Source of the DNA: Intestinimonas massiliensis (ex Afouda et al. 2020)
GTDB lineage: Bacteria > Bacillota > Clostridia > Oscillospirales > Oscillospiraceae
DNA: 64,000 nt
Direction: 5' to 3'
Assembly: GCF_001244995.1 (NCBI RefSeq)
Contig: NZ_LN869529.1
Span: 2,126,957-2,190,956 of the forward strand
Shown: in pieces, positions 26,033 through 35,494 of the stretch
Numbering within the stretch: the stretch's first letter is position 1
How the letters are laid out: every line of letters begins with the position of its first letter
Made by a program: the position numbers and the translations under genes
Notes under the pieces: generated by a model
Database searches by the model: none
Seen by the model: only the letters and a program-made list of their open reading frames with translations
Told to the model about the DNA's origin: nothing

Positions 26033-26776
26033 TCACTGGCACCGGCGCTGGAACTCCGAGGGAGAGAACCCCACCGCCTTTTTGAAGGTGCTGCTGAAAT
26101 AAGTGATATCCCGATAGCCCACCTGCTCGGCCACCTCATAGACCTTGCTGCGGCAGTCCTTGAGCAGCTCCATAGCCTTGTGCATCCGGTAGCTGGTCAG
26201 GTAGCCGGACAGGGTATAGGAGGTTTCCTTTTTGAATACATGGCTCAGATGGCTCTCGCTGACGCCCAGATGGCCGGCGATGGAGCTCACCCCGATCTCC
26301 GGGTCGTTGTAGTGCTCGGAGATGTAGTTGAGGGCCTCCATAACATATTTGCTTTTGCCCCGGAGCTCCTCGGGACCGGCGGGGGACGCCGGATGCCGCT
26401 CCTCCCGCTCCCGGCGCTGGATACGCTCGACGACGGCCTCCAGCTCCCCGTCGCGGAAGGGCTTGAGCAGATAGTCCACCGCCCCCAGCTTCACCGCCGC
26501 CTGGGCATAGGAGAAGTCGCTGTAGGCGGTGAGGAGGATCACATAGGCCCGGTTGCCCTGGGCCCTGAGCTGCCGTACCATCTCCAGTCCATCCAGCCTG
26601 GGCATCTTGATGTCGGTAACGATGAGGTCGGGGCGGTAGCGTGCGATGACCTCCAGTCCCTCCTGGCCGTTGGCGGCCTCCCCCACCACGGCGCAGCCCA
26701 CAGAGGCCCAGTCCACCGCCAGAACGATACCCTTGCGGACCAGCTCCTCGTCCTCCACGACGACCACCTTTAGCAT
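26033..26776 (-). CDS. Response regulator with AraC-type output (YesN/HptR-like)
   Basis: 247 aa. Receiver domain with phospho-acceptor Asp55 (IVTDIKMPRLDG) and conserved Lys in YLLKPF; C-terminal two-helix AraC domain (GVSSIAGHLGVSESHLSHVFKKE, then VGYRDITYFSSTFKKAVGFSP). The start overlaps the histidine-kinase stop by 7 bp. Expected to activate transport genes upon phosphorylation by the adjacent kinase; candidate target repeats lie upstream of the binding-protein gene at 35.5 kb. Confidence 0.92.
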   Translation of the reverse strand: MLKVVVVEDEELVRKGIVLAVDWASVGCAVVGEAANGQEGLEVIARYRPDLIVTDIKMPRLDGLEMVRQLRAQGNRAYVILLTAYSDFSYAQAAVKLGAVDYLLKPFRDGELEAVVERIQRREREERHPASPAGPEELRGKSKYVMEALNYISEHYNDPEIGVSSIAGHLGVSESHLSHVFKKETSYTLSGYLTSYRMHKAMELLKDCRSKVYEVAEQVGYRDITYFSSTFKKAVGFSPSEFQRRCQ

Positions 26777-28479
26777 GAGGGGACCTCCCTTCTCGTAATG
26801 GGCAGGGTAATGCGCACACAGGTGCCCCGGCCGCCCGTGGGGACGAAGCGCAGGCCGTTGTCCGGCCCGTAGTGCAGCCGCAGGATGGCGTCCACATTGT
26901 GCAGACCCAGGTGACGCCCCGGGCCGGGCAGGATCTGGGCCTGAAAATTGCGCAGGCTCTCCTCCGACATGCCGCGGCCGTCGTCGGAGACGGTGATCAG
27001 GAGGTGGCCCGGCTCCTCCCGGGCCGAGACCACGATCTCGCCGCCGTCGCTGTCCTCAAACCCGTGGATGATGGCGTTCTCCACCAGAGGCTGGAGCATC
27101 AGCTTGGGCACCAGCACATCCAGCAGGCCGTCGTCCACCTGGGTGCGGAGCTGGAAGGTGCCGGAGAAGCGGATGCGCTGGATCTCCACATAGCGGTCCA
27201 GCAGCCGCAGCTCCTGCTCCAGGGGGACAAATTCGTCGTTGGTGATGCTGCTGCGCAGGATGTCGGCCAGGTCAGCGGAGATGGTGGCCACCTCGGGGAC
27301 CTGGTGGATCTTGCCCAGCCACTTGACCGTGTCCAGGGTATTGTAGAGGAAGTGGGGGTTGAGCTGGGCCTGCATCATCCGGATCTGGGCATCGTTGAGC
27401 TCCCGCTGCTGGCGCAGGGACTGCTCCAGGTTCTCCTCCAGCCGCCGGGTCATCCGGTTGAAGCGCCCGGCCAATTGGGCCATCTCGTCGGCGCCCCGGG
27501 GCTCCACCCGGGCGTCCAGATTGCCTCTCTCCACCTCCTCCATGGCGCTGTTGAGCGCACGGATGGGTGCAAAAAGCTGACGGCTCATGCCCATGGAGAC
27601 GGCGGCGCACAGGCCCAGGCACAGCAGGATGGCCACTCCGGCCACCAGATACAGCAGGCGCATGACCCATCCGGCCAAGGGTTTTGGCTGCTGGAGAATC
27701 AAGCAGAGGCCGCCGGCGCCGCCGGGCCGGACGTAATAGGAGTACTCTCCACCCCCGTCCAGCGCCAGGCCGGCGAGCAGCCGCTCCCGCAGGACGGGAG
27801 CCAGCCCAGCGTCCCGCAGACTGGCGGAGGCGTACACCTCGTCCCAGAAGGCGTCCAGCACCAGTACGCCGCCGGCGGAGCCTGTCCGCTTCTCAAAGAG
27901 CCGCTCGAAGTGCCGCTGCGTCAGGTCCAGGACCACATAGCCCACCACCCGCTCCCCCTCCCGAACCGCGCAGGCGGCCTGGAGGAGGCTGCCCGCGCCG
28001 CCCTGGCCAAAGTCGTCCACATCCCGGTAGACGATATCCGGGGAGCGCCGGGCGGCCTTGAGCAAGCCCCAGTCTACGCTGAGGCAGCCGCCGCCGGAGA
28101 GGCTAGCGGTGGCGTAAAGACGGCTGCCGCCGGCGTCAAAGAGGGAAAAGGCGGCGTCGTTGAGCAGGGGGCTGGCGGTATCGTAGAGGATGGAGTAGAT
28201 ATCCTGAGCCATGTCGGTGTGGCCGGAGTCCAGGGCGCTGCGGACCCGTCCGCTGCTCCGGAGGCGGTCCATCACCTGAGCGCAGGCGTCCAGCAGGCCG
28301 TCCAGGTCGCCGCACAGGGCGTCCAACTGCGTCTGGGCGGTATCGGCCACGCTGCGGTGAAGGGAGGACTGGAAGATGCCCAGCATGAGGACGGTACACA
28401 GCAGCAATGGCACCATGCCGATCAGCAGGAAGCTCACCAGCAGCTTGGTGCGGAAGGAGCGGTTGAGAAAGTCCCTCAT
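26770..28479 (-). CDS. Sensor histidine kinase (YesM/HptS-like)
   Basis: 569 aa. Two membrane helices (about 14-36 and 285-305) flank an extracellular sensor domain; a HAMP-like linker follows, then the His_kinase segment MMQAQLNPHFLYNTLD with the phospho-acceptor His, and a HATPase with ENAIIHGF and SDDGRGM. The ATG at 28479 (MRDFLNRSF) overlaps the upstream lipoprotein's stop by 4 bp, so the sensor lipoprotein, kinase and regulator are coupled. An in-frame upstream ATG would extend into the neighbour. Confidence 0.92.
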   Translation of the reverse strand: MRDFLNRSFRTKLLVSFLLIGMVPLLLCTVLMLGIFQSSLHRSVADTAQTQLDALCGDLDGLLDACAQVMDRLRSSGRVRSALDSGHTDMAQDIYSILYDTASPLLNDAAFSLFDAGGSRLYATASLSGGGCLSVDWGLLKAARRSPDIVYRDVDDFGQGGAGSLLQAACAVREGERVVGYVVLDLTQRHFERLFEKRTGSAGGVLVLDAFWDEVYASASLRDAGLAPVLRERLLAGLALDGGGEYSYYVRPGGAGGLCLILQQPKPLAGWVMRLLYLVAGVAILLCLGLCAAVSMGMSRQLFAPIRALNSAMEEVERGNLDARVEPRGADEMAQLAGRFNRMTRRLEENLEQSLRQQRELNDAQIRMMQAQLNPHFLYNTLDTVKWLGKIHQVPEVATISADLADILRSSITNDEFVPLEQELRLLDRYVEIQRIRFSGTFQLRTQVDDGLLDVLVPKLMLQPLVENAIIHGFEDSDGGEIVVSAREEPGHLLITVSDDGRGMSEESLRNFQAQILPGPGRHLGLHNVDAILRLHYGPDNGLRFVPTGGRGTCVRITLPITRREVPSC

Positions 28480-29492
28480 GCCCGTTCCTCCCCGCACAGT
28501 GCCAGCCACCGGGCGGTGAATTCCTCTTTCAGCCCCGCAGCCCAGTGGACGTCGTAGTCGATGACGTCCAGCTCCTCCACCGGCGGCAGACTGTCAGGGT
28601 CGTGGACGTCGGTGCGGACCGAGCGGCGGGAGAACTGGCTGACCACCAGCTCCTGCACGTCCCGGCTCTGGACGAACTCCAGAAAGGCCTTGGCGTTTTC
28701 CGCATGGGGGGCCCCGGCCACCAGAGCGCTGCCGTCCGGGACGGCGCTGGTGCCCTCAGCGGGGAGGAAGACGGCAATCTCCGCCCCCTGACCCAGCCCC
28801 TTGAGCGCGGTCTCCTCCAGGGTGACGCCCAGATACCGGCTGCCGTTGGCCACCGCGCCCACCACGTCGCCGGAGTCGGCCAGAATGTCACCGTCCAGGT
28901 TGGCCGCGAACTGCTCCAGCAGCTCCCAATCGTCGCCGGGCAGACAGGACAGCAGCGTGAGGGCCGCCGTATAGCTGGAGCCGGACACGGTGGGGTCGGC
29001 GAAGGCGATTTTGCCCTTCCACCGGGGGTCGATCAGATCGGCCCAGCCGGTGAGCTGGTCGGGCTCCACCAGCTTGGGGTTGTAGATAAAGACCAGGGGC
29101 AATGAGGAAAAGGGCGTCCATGCGTCGCCCTCCGGCCGCAGCCCCTCCCGCAGCCGGTCCGCCCCGGCGCAGGCGTAGGGCTCGAAGCAGCTCTCATAGG
29201 CACACAGGCTCTCCACCCCACCGCCGAACATCACGTCGCAGACCGGCTGCTCGGCCTCGGCAGCGATGCGCTCCAGCAGCTCGTTGGTGCCGCCGGTGAT
29301 CACCTCCACCCAGATACCGGTCTCCTCCTGAAACTCCTTGACGATGGGGCCGTAGACCGCCTGCTTGTGGGAGGTATAGAGGGTCAGCCGGGCGTCCCGG
29401 CCGGGGGCCAGGGCGGCGGTGGCCTCATCCGCCGGGACGGCGCAGGCCGCGAGAGCTCCCAGAAGGGCCAGCAGCAGTCCGATCTTCTTCAC
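28476..29492 (-). CDS. Extracellular solute-binding lipoprotein, likely sensory (HptA-like)
   Basis: 338 aa. Signal peptide with lipobox-like LAACA (Cys17), then an FbpA/AfuA-type binding fold (RLTLYTSHKQAVYGPIVKEFQEETGIWVEV; GWADLIDPRWKGKIAFADPTVSGSS). Its coupling to a YesM/YesN pair rather than to a permease resembles S. aureus HptA, which senses hexose phosphate together with HptS/HptR. A second, distinct binding protein (33958-35355) heads the transporter genes. So this one is more likely the sensor; that is inference. Confidence 0.8.
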   Translation of the reverse strand: MKKIGLLLALLGALAACAVPADEATAALAPGRDARLTLYTSHKQAVYGPIVKEFQEETGIWVEVITGGTNELLERIAAEAEQPVCDVMFGGGVESLCAYESCFEPYACAGADRLREGLRPEGDAWTPFSSLPLVFIYNPKLVEPDQLTGWADLIDPRWKGKIAFADPTVSGSSYTAALTLLSCLPGDDWELLEQFAANLDGDILADSGDVVGAVANGSRYLGVTLEETALKGLGQGAEIAVFLPAEGTSAVPDGSALVAGAPHAENAKAFLEFVQSRDVQELVVSQFSRRSVRTDVHDPDSLPPVEELDVIDYDVHWAAGLKEEFTARWLALCGEERA

Positions 29493-29510
29493 GGTAGCGC
29501 CCCCTTTCTC

Positions 29511-30302
29511 TCATGTGGCGGAAACGAGCAGCGCTTCCAGCACCGCCGCCACGCTGGTACAGCGGCGGGGAAAACGGGCGGCCAGAGCCGGGTCGGCCCC
29601 CTCCATCAGCCAGGCCGTCCCCGCCGTCTCCAGCATGGCCGCATCGTTCCAGTTGTCCCCAAAGGCTACGACTTCCTCAGGGTGGATCCCCAGCCCGGCA
29701 CACAGCTCCCGAAGGCCCTTGCCCTTGTCCGCCAGGCCGAAGTCTACCCAGTCGGGCCCGGCGGCGGCCATGTGGAAGGGCGCTCCCCACACCGGGCCCA
29801 GGACCCGCTGGGGCCCGTGGGTGCCCTGCGGGCAGTAGGCAGAGACCTTGAGGATCGCCTCGTCGATCTCACCCGGGTCAGCGATCCGGGTCACCCGGTT
29901 GCCCTTGCCCTCCCGCAGATAGGCGATATACCCCTCGTCGGAGTCGCAGATATAGCTGGTGTTGGCGCCGGAGAGCAGCACCCGGCAGCCCTCCAGAGTC
30001 TGAATGGCCCGGGCCAGAGCCAGGGCCGGCTCCCGGGGCATGGGGGTCCGGGACAGGACGGGGGCGGTCTCCTCCGGGCCGGGACCGTAAAGGATAGCGC
30101 CGTTTTCGCACAGGAAGCAGACCGCGTCGGCCACCGGGGCGAACAGCCCCCGCAGGGAGTGATACTGCCGCCCGGAGGCCGGGCAGAACAGGACGCCCCG
30201 GTCCCGCAGCCGCCGGATGAGTCCGAAAAGGGCGGGGTCCAGGGCGGCGGCGCCATAGGGGATGAGCGTGCCGTCAATATCGCTGGCGATGAGCCTGACC
30301 AT
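29511..30302 (-). CDS. HAD-family (Cof-type) phosphatase
   Basis: 263 aa. Motif I DIDGTLIP with the nucleophile Asp, motif II-like CPASGRQ, Lys region DKGKGL and motif IV FGDNWNDAAML place it in HAD subfamily IIB. These enzymes dephosphorylate sugar phosphates and similar metabolites. Lying between the ABC transporter and the sensor genes, it supports phosphorylated sugars as the imported compounds. It begins 27 bp after the terminator hairpin that follows the ATPase gene. Confidence 0.85.
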   Translation of the reverse strand: MVRLIASDIDGTLIPYGAAALDPALFGLIRRLRDRGVLFCPASGRQYHSLRGLFAPVADAVCFLCENGAILYGPGPEETAPVLSRTPMPREPALALARAIQTLEGCRVLLSGANTSYICDSDEGYIAYLREGKGNRVTRIADPGEIDEAILKVSAYCPQGTHGPQRVLGPVWGAPFHMAAAGPDWVDFGLADKGKGLRELCAGLGIHPEEVVAFGDNWNDAAMLETAGTAWLMEGADPALAARFPRRCTSVAAVLEALLVSAT

Positions 30303-30328
30303 AACATGACCTCGGTTCCAGGAGATAG

Positions 30329-30356
30329 AAAAACGGCGGGGGCCAGGCCCCCGCCG
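30329..30356 (-). terminator. Intrinsic terminator after the ABC ATPase gene
   Basis: Minus strand: CGGCGGGGGCC stem with complement, followed by TTTTT. It partly separates the ABC genes from the HAD/sensor genes downstream. Confidence 0.8.
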
Positions 30357-30359
30357 CGC

Positions 30360-32015
30360 TCACCGGGCGGACCGGACGGAGAGGGACCCCTGGGTGATGA
30401 TTCGGCCGTTCTTACGGCTAAATAATACCATATGATCCCCCTCAAAGTCCACCCGCACCTTCTGGCCGATCTGATAGAGCACGCCGCCGAAGATGACGCC
30501 GGTGAGCAGATACTCCCCAATACGCAGCTTGACGGTGGTCTCCATGCCGGTGGGCATGGCGCTGTAGACCTCGGCCTCCAGCGCGCCGTGTTCCGAGATG
30601 GACAGGAACTCAGGCCGGACACCCAGCACGAAGTCCTCGTCGGAGAGGACGGCCTCGTCCCCGAAATCCTCCGTCTCGTTGACCTTGGCGATGTGGCAGC
30701 GGAAGGGGGTGTCCTTGTTTCCCTTCTCCACATGGCCCTTTTGGCTCTGTTTGGCCTGCTCTGCCGCCTTTTTCTCCGCGTCCTGGGCGTCGGCCCGGGC
30801 AAACCAGTCCGGCAGGTCCAGGGGCGTGCGGGGCGTGAAAGCGAGCCGGGTGCCCGCAAAGACCTCCAGCTCCACCGTGCCGTCGGGGGCCTGATGGCCT
30901 TTGGCCTCCATGAAGTTGATGGCCGGATTGCCCACGAAGTCGGCCACAAAGAGGTTGTTGGGCTTATTATAGACGTCCAGGGGGGCGTCGTACTGCTGGA
31001 GCACGCCGTTGTCGATGAGACAGATCTTGGTGGCCAGGGTCATGGCCTCCATCTGGTCATGGGTGACGTAGATAAAGGTAGAGCCGGTGTCGATGTGCAG
31101 CCGCTGGAGCTCCGAGCGCATCTCCAGCCGCAGCTTGGCGTCCAGATTGGACAGCGGCTCGTCCATAAAGAGTACCGCGGGCTCGGGGGCCAGGGTGCGG
31201 GCGATGGCCACCCGCTGCTGCTGTCCGCCGGAGAGCTCGGAGGGATAACGGTCCATGAACATGCCGATTTTGACAATGCGGGCCACCCGGCGGACCGAGA
31301 GGTCGATCTCCTCCGGGGAGAGCTTGCGCACGCCGGTCACAGGCACGCCGTCCTTGAGGTAGGCGAAATCCTCCCGGAAGGTGCAGCCCTGGGCGGCGCA
31401 CGCCGCCCGGGCGCTCTCCAGCGCCTTTTCCAACTGCTCCAGTCTGGCCTTGGCCACGGTGACCGGCTCCATAGACTCGTGGAGCTTGTAGCCCATCAGG
31501 GTCTTGGCGGTGTGGAGGGAGATCTCATAGCGGTCGATGAGCTTGATATGGGCCTTGTTCACGTCCAGCCTGCCCTTTTTGTCCACACACTCCCGGATGG
31601 TCCGAACCACGTCGTCCGGCCTTTGCAGGATGCGGATGAGGGCGGCGGTCCGGCGGGCCTCCAGGTCAAACTTGGGCAGCTCCTCCTTGATGTTGCCCAG
31701 ACCGAAGGCGATGTTCTGGTAGACTGTCATGTTGGGCCACAGGGCGTAGTTCTGGAACAGGAAGCCCACCTTCCGCTTATTGGGCGGGATGTTGATGCCG
31801 GCGTCGGAGTCGAACACCACCTTGTCGCCAATGGTGATGCGGCCGCTGGTGGGGGTCTCCAGCCCGGCGATCATGCGCAGCGTGGTGGTCTTGCCGCAGC
31901 CCGAGGGGCCCAGCAGCGTGACGAAGGCGTTGTCGTCGATGACCAGATTCAGGTCGTCCACGGCGTAGAATTTGTCCCAGCGCTTGGTCACGTGGGTGAG
32001 TATAATCTCAGGCAT
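30360..32015 (-). CDS. Fbp/Afu-type ABC transporter ATPase with a large insertion
   Basis: 551 aa, against about 350 for normal FbpC/AfuC/MalK ATPases. Walker A GPSGCGKTT (36-44), Q-loop FLFQNYALWP, signature LSGGQQQR (261-268), Walker B VLFMDEP and the H-loop YVTHDQ are intact. About 120 extra residues (roughly 112-233) lie in the helical subdomain before the signature, including a probable coiled coil (ARLEQLEKALESARAA). The C-terminal TOBE region also carries a Lys/Glu-rich insert. It is separated from the permease gene by 3 bp. The insertion may be regulatory. Confidence 0.9.
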   Translation of the reverse strand: MPEIILTHVTKRWDKFYAVDDLNLVIDDNAFVTLLGPSGCGKTTTLRMIAGLETPTSGRITIGDKVVFDSDAGINIPPNKRKVGFLFQNYALWPNMTVYQNIAFGLGNIKEELPKFDLEARRTAALIRILQRPDDVVRTIRECVDKKGRLDVNKAHIKLIDRYEISLHTAKTLMGYKLHESMEPVTVAKARLEQLEKALESARAACAAQGCTFREDFAYLKDGVPVTGVRKLSPEEIDLSVRRVARIVKIGMFMDRYPSELSGGQQQRVAIARTLAPEPAVLFMDEPLSNLDAKLRLEMRSELQRLHIDTGSTFIYVTHDQMEAMTLATKICLIDNGVLQQYDAPLDVYNKPNNLFVADFVGNPAINFMEAKGHQAPDGTVELEVFAGTRLAFTPRTPLDLPDWFARADAQDAEKKAAEQAKQSQKGHVEKGNKDTPFRCHIAKVNETEDFGDEAVLSDEDFVLGVRPEFLSISEHGALEAEVYSAMPTGMETTVKLRIGEYLLTGVIFGGVLYQIGQKVRVDFEGDHMVLFSRKNGRIITQGSLSVRSAR

Positions 32016-32018
32016 GGT

Positions 32019-33848
32019 TTAACCTCCTATCCCTTTGTCCAGGCTGGCGCCGGTCACTTTGTTGACAAGGGTGTTGCAGATGAGAATGGTGACGATCAGG
32101 ATCAGATTGATGCCGCTGGAGAAGGCGTATAGGCCCATCTCGTCGAAGTAGTCCAGCGTGGTGGAGAGGATGAAGCCCTGCACGCACAGCAGCATAAACA
32201 GGCTCAGCTCCCGCAGACAGGTCATGAAGGGCAGCAGGTAGCCGCTGATGATGGAGGATTTCTGGATGGGGATGATGATGCGGGTCATCCGTTTGATCCA
32301 GGGCACATTCTGGATGATGGCCGCCTCCTCGATCTCGCCGGAGAGCTGGAGCATGGAGTTGAGGCTGGAGCGGCTGGCAAAGGGGATGTACTTGATGGTG
32401 CCTGCGAGAATGAGCAGCGTGTAGGTGTTGAACAGGTTGATGTGCTCGTTGGAAAAGAGGATAAAGAAGGCGGCGCCCACGGCAATGGAGGGCATCAGAT
32501 AGGGCAGGAAGGCCACCGAATTGACGTAGTTGGCCCACTTGCTCCGTCGGTTTTTGGCCACAGCGTAGCCAATGAGGGTGCCGATGGTGCCTGCCAGCAG
32601 GGCGCAGGAGACCGACACCAGAATGGTGCCCCGGAAGGCCCGCCAGATGGTCTCATTGTGGAGGATACCCTTCTGGCCGTACATGCCGTTTTCGGTGACG
32701 TTCTCGCTGGTGACCCACCATTTGGTGGTCAGGTTGCCGGCGTCCCCCGTGTAGAGGAAGGAGTAGTCGCCGGGGTTGGGCAGGAAGGTCTCGAAGGCGA
32801 AGGAGACGATGGGAAAAATACTGGTGAAAAAGGTGAGGACCACCAGCACCAGGGCGATGACGTATTTGCCCGCCCGGCCCAGGTTGATCTTGGAGGTCTG
32901 CCCCGACTTGCCGGTGACGGTGGTGTAGCTCTTGCGCGAGCGCAGAGACATCTGGTTCATCAGCATGATGGCCACGCCGAACACCATCATGACGATGGCC
33001 AAAATGCTGGCCTCGCCGGTGTATTTGGAGTTCATGGACACATATTTGGTGGCCAGGGTGGTGAGTCCCAGGTAGTGGGGCACCGGATAGGAGCCCATAG
33101 AGGAGCCGAAGACCAGCAGCACCGTGGACAGGATGGCGGGCTTGACCATGGGCAGGGTGATCTTGCACATGGTCTTCCACTTGGGAGTATCCAGGATGGT
33201 GGCGGCCTCCTCCAGGTTGGCGTCCATGTTGCGGAAGATGCCGCCGATCAGGATATAGGCGAAGGGGGCGTAGTGCAGACCCAGCACCACCAGACTGGGG
33301 AAGAGCCCCTTGCACCACCACAGGGGCATGTTGATCCCCAGGGTGGCAGCCAGCAGCCCGTTGGAGGTGCCGGTGACGGCGTTGGAGTTGAACAGGTTCT
33401 GCCACACCACGGCCAGGGTCCACTGTGGCATGATGTAGGGGAAGATGAAGATGGAGCTCAGGTACTTGCGCCAGGCCAGGTTGGTGCGGGTGACCAGAAA
33501 GGCGAACAGGCCCCCGTAGAGGATGGAGACCACGCAGGTGCCCGCCGCCAGCCACAGGGTATTCAGCAGCGGCGTCCACAGGTTGGTCCGGGCCAGGCGG
33601 CTGGTGAACAGGTCGATGTAGTTGACCAGGGTGTAGCCGCTGGCCTTGCCGGTGAGGTGGGCGTCGATGGTGCCGGCGTGGATCTTGAAGGTGTCCTCCA
33701 CAATGGCCACGATGGGAGCCACGGTGGTGACGGTAAGCACGATGCCCATCAGCAGCAGGATGACGTTGTGGGGCTTGGAGAAAAAGGTCCTGAGCTGATT
33801 GAGCAGGATGGCCGGCCGGCCGGCGGTCCGGGTGGACGACGGATTCAT
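32019..33848 (-). CDS. Fused two-module ABC permease (AfuB/FbpB type)
   Basis: 609 aa with about 12 hydrophobic segments in two homologous halves, each with a permease EAA-like loop (EEAATILDTPKWKTMCKITLPM in the first; EEAAIIQNVPWIKRMTRIIIPI in the second). This is the fused architecture of the Fe3+/hexose-phosphate FbpB/AfuB permeases. ATG 33848 has SD GAAGGAGG; the longer in-frame start lacks one and adds a Pro-rich stretch. Works with the ATPase downstream and the binding protein upstream. Confidence 0.9.
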   Translation of the reverse strand: MNPSSTRTAGRPAILLNQLRTFFSKPHNVILLLMGIVLTVTTVAPIVAIVEDTFKIHAGTIDAHLTGKASGYTLVNYIDLFTSRLARTNLWTPLLNTLWLAAGTCVVSILYGGLFAFLVTRTNLAWRKYLSSIFIFPYIMPQWTLAVVWQNLFNSNAVTGTSNGLLAATLGINMPLWWCKGLFPSLVVLGLHYAPFAYILIGGIFRNMDANLEEAATILDTPKWKTMCKITLPMVKPAILSTVLLVFGSSMGSYPVPHYLGLTTLATKYVSMNSKYTGEASILAIVMMVFGVAIMLMNQMSLRSRKSYTTVTGKSGQTSKINLGRAGKYVIALVLVVLTFFTSIFPIVSFAFETFLPNPGDYSFLYTGDAGNLTTKWWVTSENVTENGMYGQKGILHNETIWRAFRGTILVSVSCALLAGTIGTLIGYAVAKNRRSKWANYVNSVAFLPYLMPSIAVGAAFFILFSNEHINLFNTYTLLILAGTIKYIPFASRSSLNSMLQLSGEIEEAAIIQNVPWIKRMTRIIIPIQKSSIISGYLLPFMTCLRELSLFMLLCVQGFILSTTLDYFDEMGLYAFSSGINLILIVTILICNTLVNKVTGASLDKGIGG

Positions 33849-33957
33849 AGGGCGTTCCTCCTTCGTGGAAGCTGGAAGAAAAGGCGCCCCTGGATGCGGT
33901 ACAGGACCCCGATCCAAGGGCGCTCTTATCTCATGGGGCGGCGCCGGAGCCCCTGGT

Positions 33958-35355
33958 TCAGCCGGCGCTGTACTTGGTCAGCATCTCGATCCAGCTACCC
34001 ACGGTAAAGGACACGCCGGCGCAGTACTGGGGGTCCTCCAGGACCAGCTTGCCGTCGGTGGTCCACCAGTCGTAGCCGTGGTCGTTCTTGGCGGGGTAGG
34101 TGTCCACGCCGTCCACATAGCCGCCGGTCTCATGCTGATAAGTGGCCTCGGTGGCGGCGGCCACGTTGGGATTGGCGGAGTAGCCGCCCATGTCCTTGCC
34201 CCAGGCGGAGAAGCCGTCCTCGGTGCAGGTCATATAGGCGATGAAGGCGCAGGCGGTCCAGGGCAGGGGGGAATTGTCGGTGACGAAGAGGTAGTGGCAG
34301 TAGCCGTAGCCGCCGATGCCCTGATAGCCGTCCTGATAGGCGGCCACGTTGATGTTGTTGACGGACACGGAGGAGGACTCCTCCACAGAACGCAGCTTGG
34401 AGTATACCAGCAGTCCGAACTGGTCGGTGGCCGATTGATCCACCAGCGTGTTGCAGATGGGGCCGTCGTCGGTCTGGGCGTTGTAGGACTCCACCCACAG
34501 CTTGATCCAGGCCAGGGCGTACTTGCCGTCGGCGCCCAGCCCCAGGTCGGCGGCCTCGGACTCCATCTCGTTGATGACGGGCTGGAAGTAGGCCTGCTCG
34601 TCGGCGGACAGGGCCTCGAAGGACTCCTTCAGCCAGGCGGCATAGTCGTCACGGGTCAGCATATACAGGAAGTTCTTGCCCACGATCTCGGAGTCGATGT
34701 CCATGAACAGGCCGTGCTCACCCTCGGCCACAAAGTCCCAGCAGTTGTCATAGGTCTTGGAGCCGGTGTTGTTATACATAAAGACCTTGTTCAGCGTCTG
34801 CAGAGGCAGATAGCCGGTGTAGTCGGCGGCGGTGGTGCCGTTGGCGTCGGCCCAGTCCTTGGGGATGAAGGTGTCCAGCACGCCGGTCTGGACCATCTTG
34901 CTCTCGATCTGGTTGCCGTCCTGGATCAGGGTCATGGCAAAGGTGCCGGTCTCCTTCAGGGAGTCGGCGGTGAGCTGATCGAAGATCTTGTTGTTCTTGG
35001 GCTGCTGCCACTCAAACTCCATGGAGTAGGAGGGGTCAATGGTCTTTAAGTAGTCGATGAACAGGGGCAGCGCGCTCTTGCCGCGGCTGGAGTTGCCCAC
35101 GCCGTAGAACATTTTGCCGTTGGATTCCTCGATGGCCTTCTTGGCCAGCTCCTCCAGCGTCATACCTTCGGCCTCGGCAATGATTTTCTGGGTGGGGGTG
35201 AGCTCGGCGGACTCGCCGCTTTCGGGGGTTCCCTCCGGGGTCTGGGGGGCGGCAGGAGCCGAGGCGCTGGGGGAGGGGCTGGAGGCGCCGCCGCAGCCTG
35301 CCAGCAGGGCGCACAGCATGGCCAGGGTCAGAATGACTGCAAGAAACCGTTTCAT
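33958..35355 (-). CDS. ABC transporter substrate-binding lipoprotein
   Basis: 465 aa. Signal peptide with lipobox LLAGC (Cys about 21), a Ser/Pro-rich linker, then a periplasmic-binding type II fold (KMFYGVGNSSRGKSALPLFIDYLKT). Longer than and different from the sensor lipoprotein at 28476-29492. It heads the transporter genes and probably delivers the ligand to the fused permease 109 bp downstream. SD AAAGGAGG precedes the ATG. Ligand not readable; a phosphorylated sugar or sugar acid is suggested by context. Confidence 0.85.
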   Translation of the reverse strand: MKRFLAVILTLAMLCALLAGCGGASSPSPSASAPAAPQTPEGTPESGESAELTPTQKIIAEAEGMTLEELAKKAIEESNGKMFYGVGNSSRGKSALPLFIDYLKTIDPSYSMEFEWQQPKNNKIFDQLTADSLKETGTFAMTLIQDGNQIESKMVQTGVLDTFIPKDWADANGTTAADYTGYLPLQTLNKVFMYNNTGSKTYDNCWDFVAEGEHGLFMDIDSEIVGKNFLYMLTRDDYAAWLKESFEALSADEQAYFQPVINEMESEAADLGLGADGKYALAWIKLWVESYNAQTDDGPICNTLVDQSATDQFGLLVYSKLRSVEESSSVSVNNINVAAYQDGYQGIGGYGYCHYLFVTDNSPLPWTACAFIAYMTCTEDGFSAWGKDMGGYSANPNVAAATEATYQHETGGYVDGVDTYPAKNDHGYDWWTTDGKLVLEDPQYCAGVSFTVGSWIEMLTKYSAG

Positions 35356-35445
35356 GTGAATCCTCCTTTAAGATAATTGAGCCTGCGACGCGGGAGTCAG
35401 GCGATTTGACGAAAAGAGAGCGAGCAACCGCGTCCTTCTATGTCT

Positions 35446-35494
35446 ATTTTATACGTTGGTTTTGCAAAGTACCACTGGACAAATCTGCGGTTAT
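35446..35494 (-). promoter_or_regulatory. Probable activator-dependent promoter of the binding-protein/ABC operon
   Basis: Minus-strand TATAAAAT (35453-35446) is a good -10, but nothing resembling TTGACA lies 16-18 bp upstream. The proximal copy of a 19-bp repeat (35476-35494) abuts the position of the missing -35, as expected for class II activation by the AraC-type response regulator. Confidence 0.5.

Noticed and set aside
26872-28557. 561-residue plus-strand frame opposite the histidine kinase
   Set aside because: Gln/Val/His-rich shadow; the kinase motifs on the minus strand are intact.
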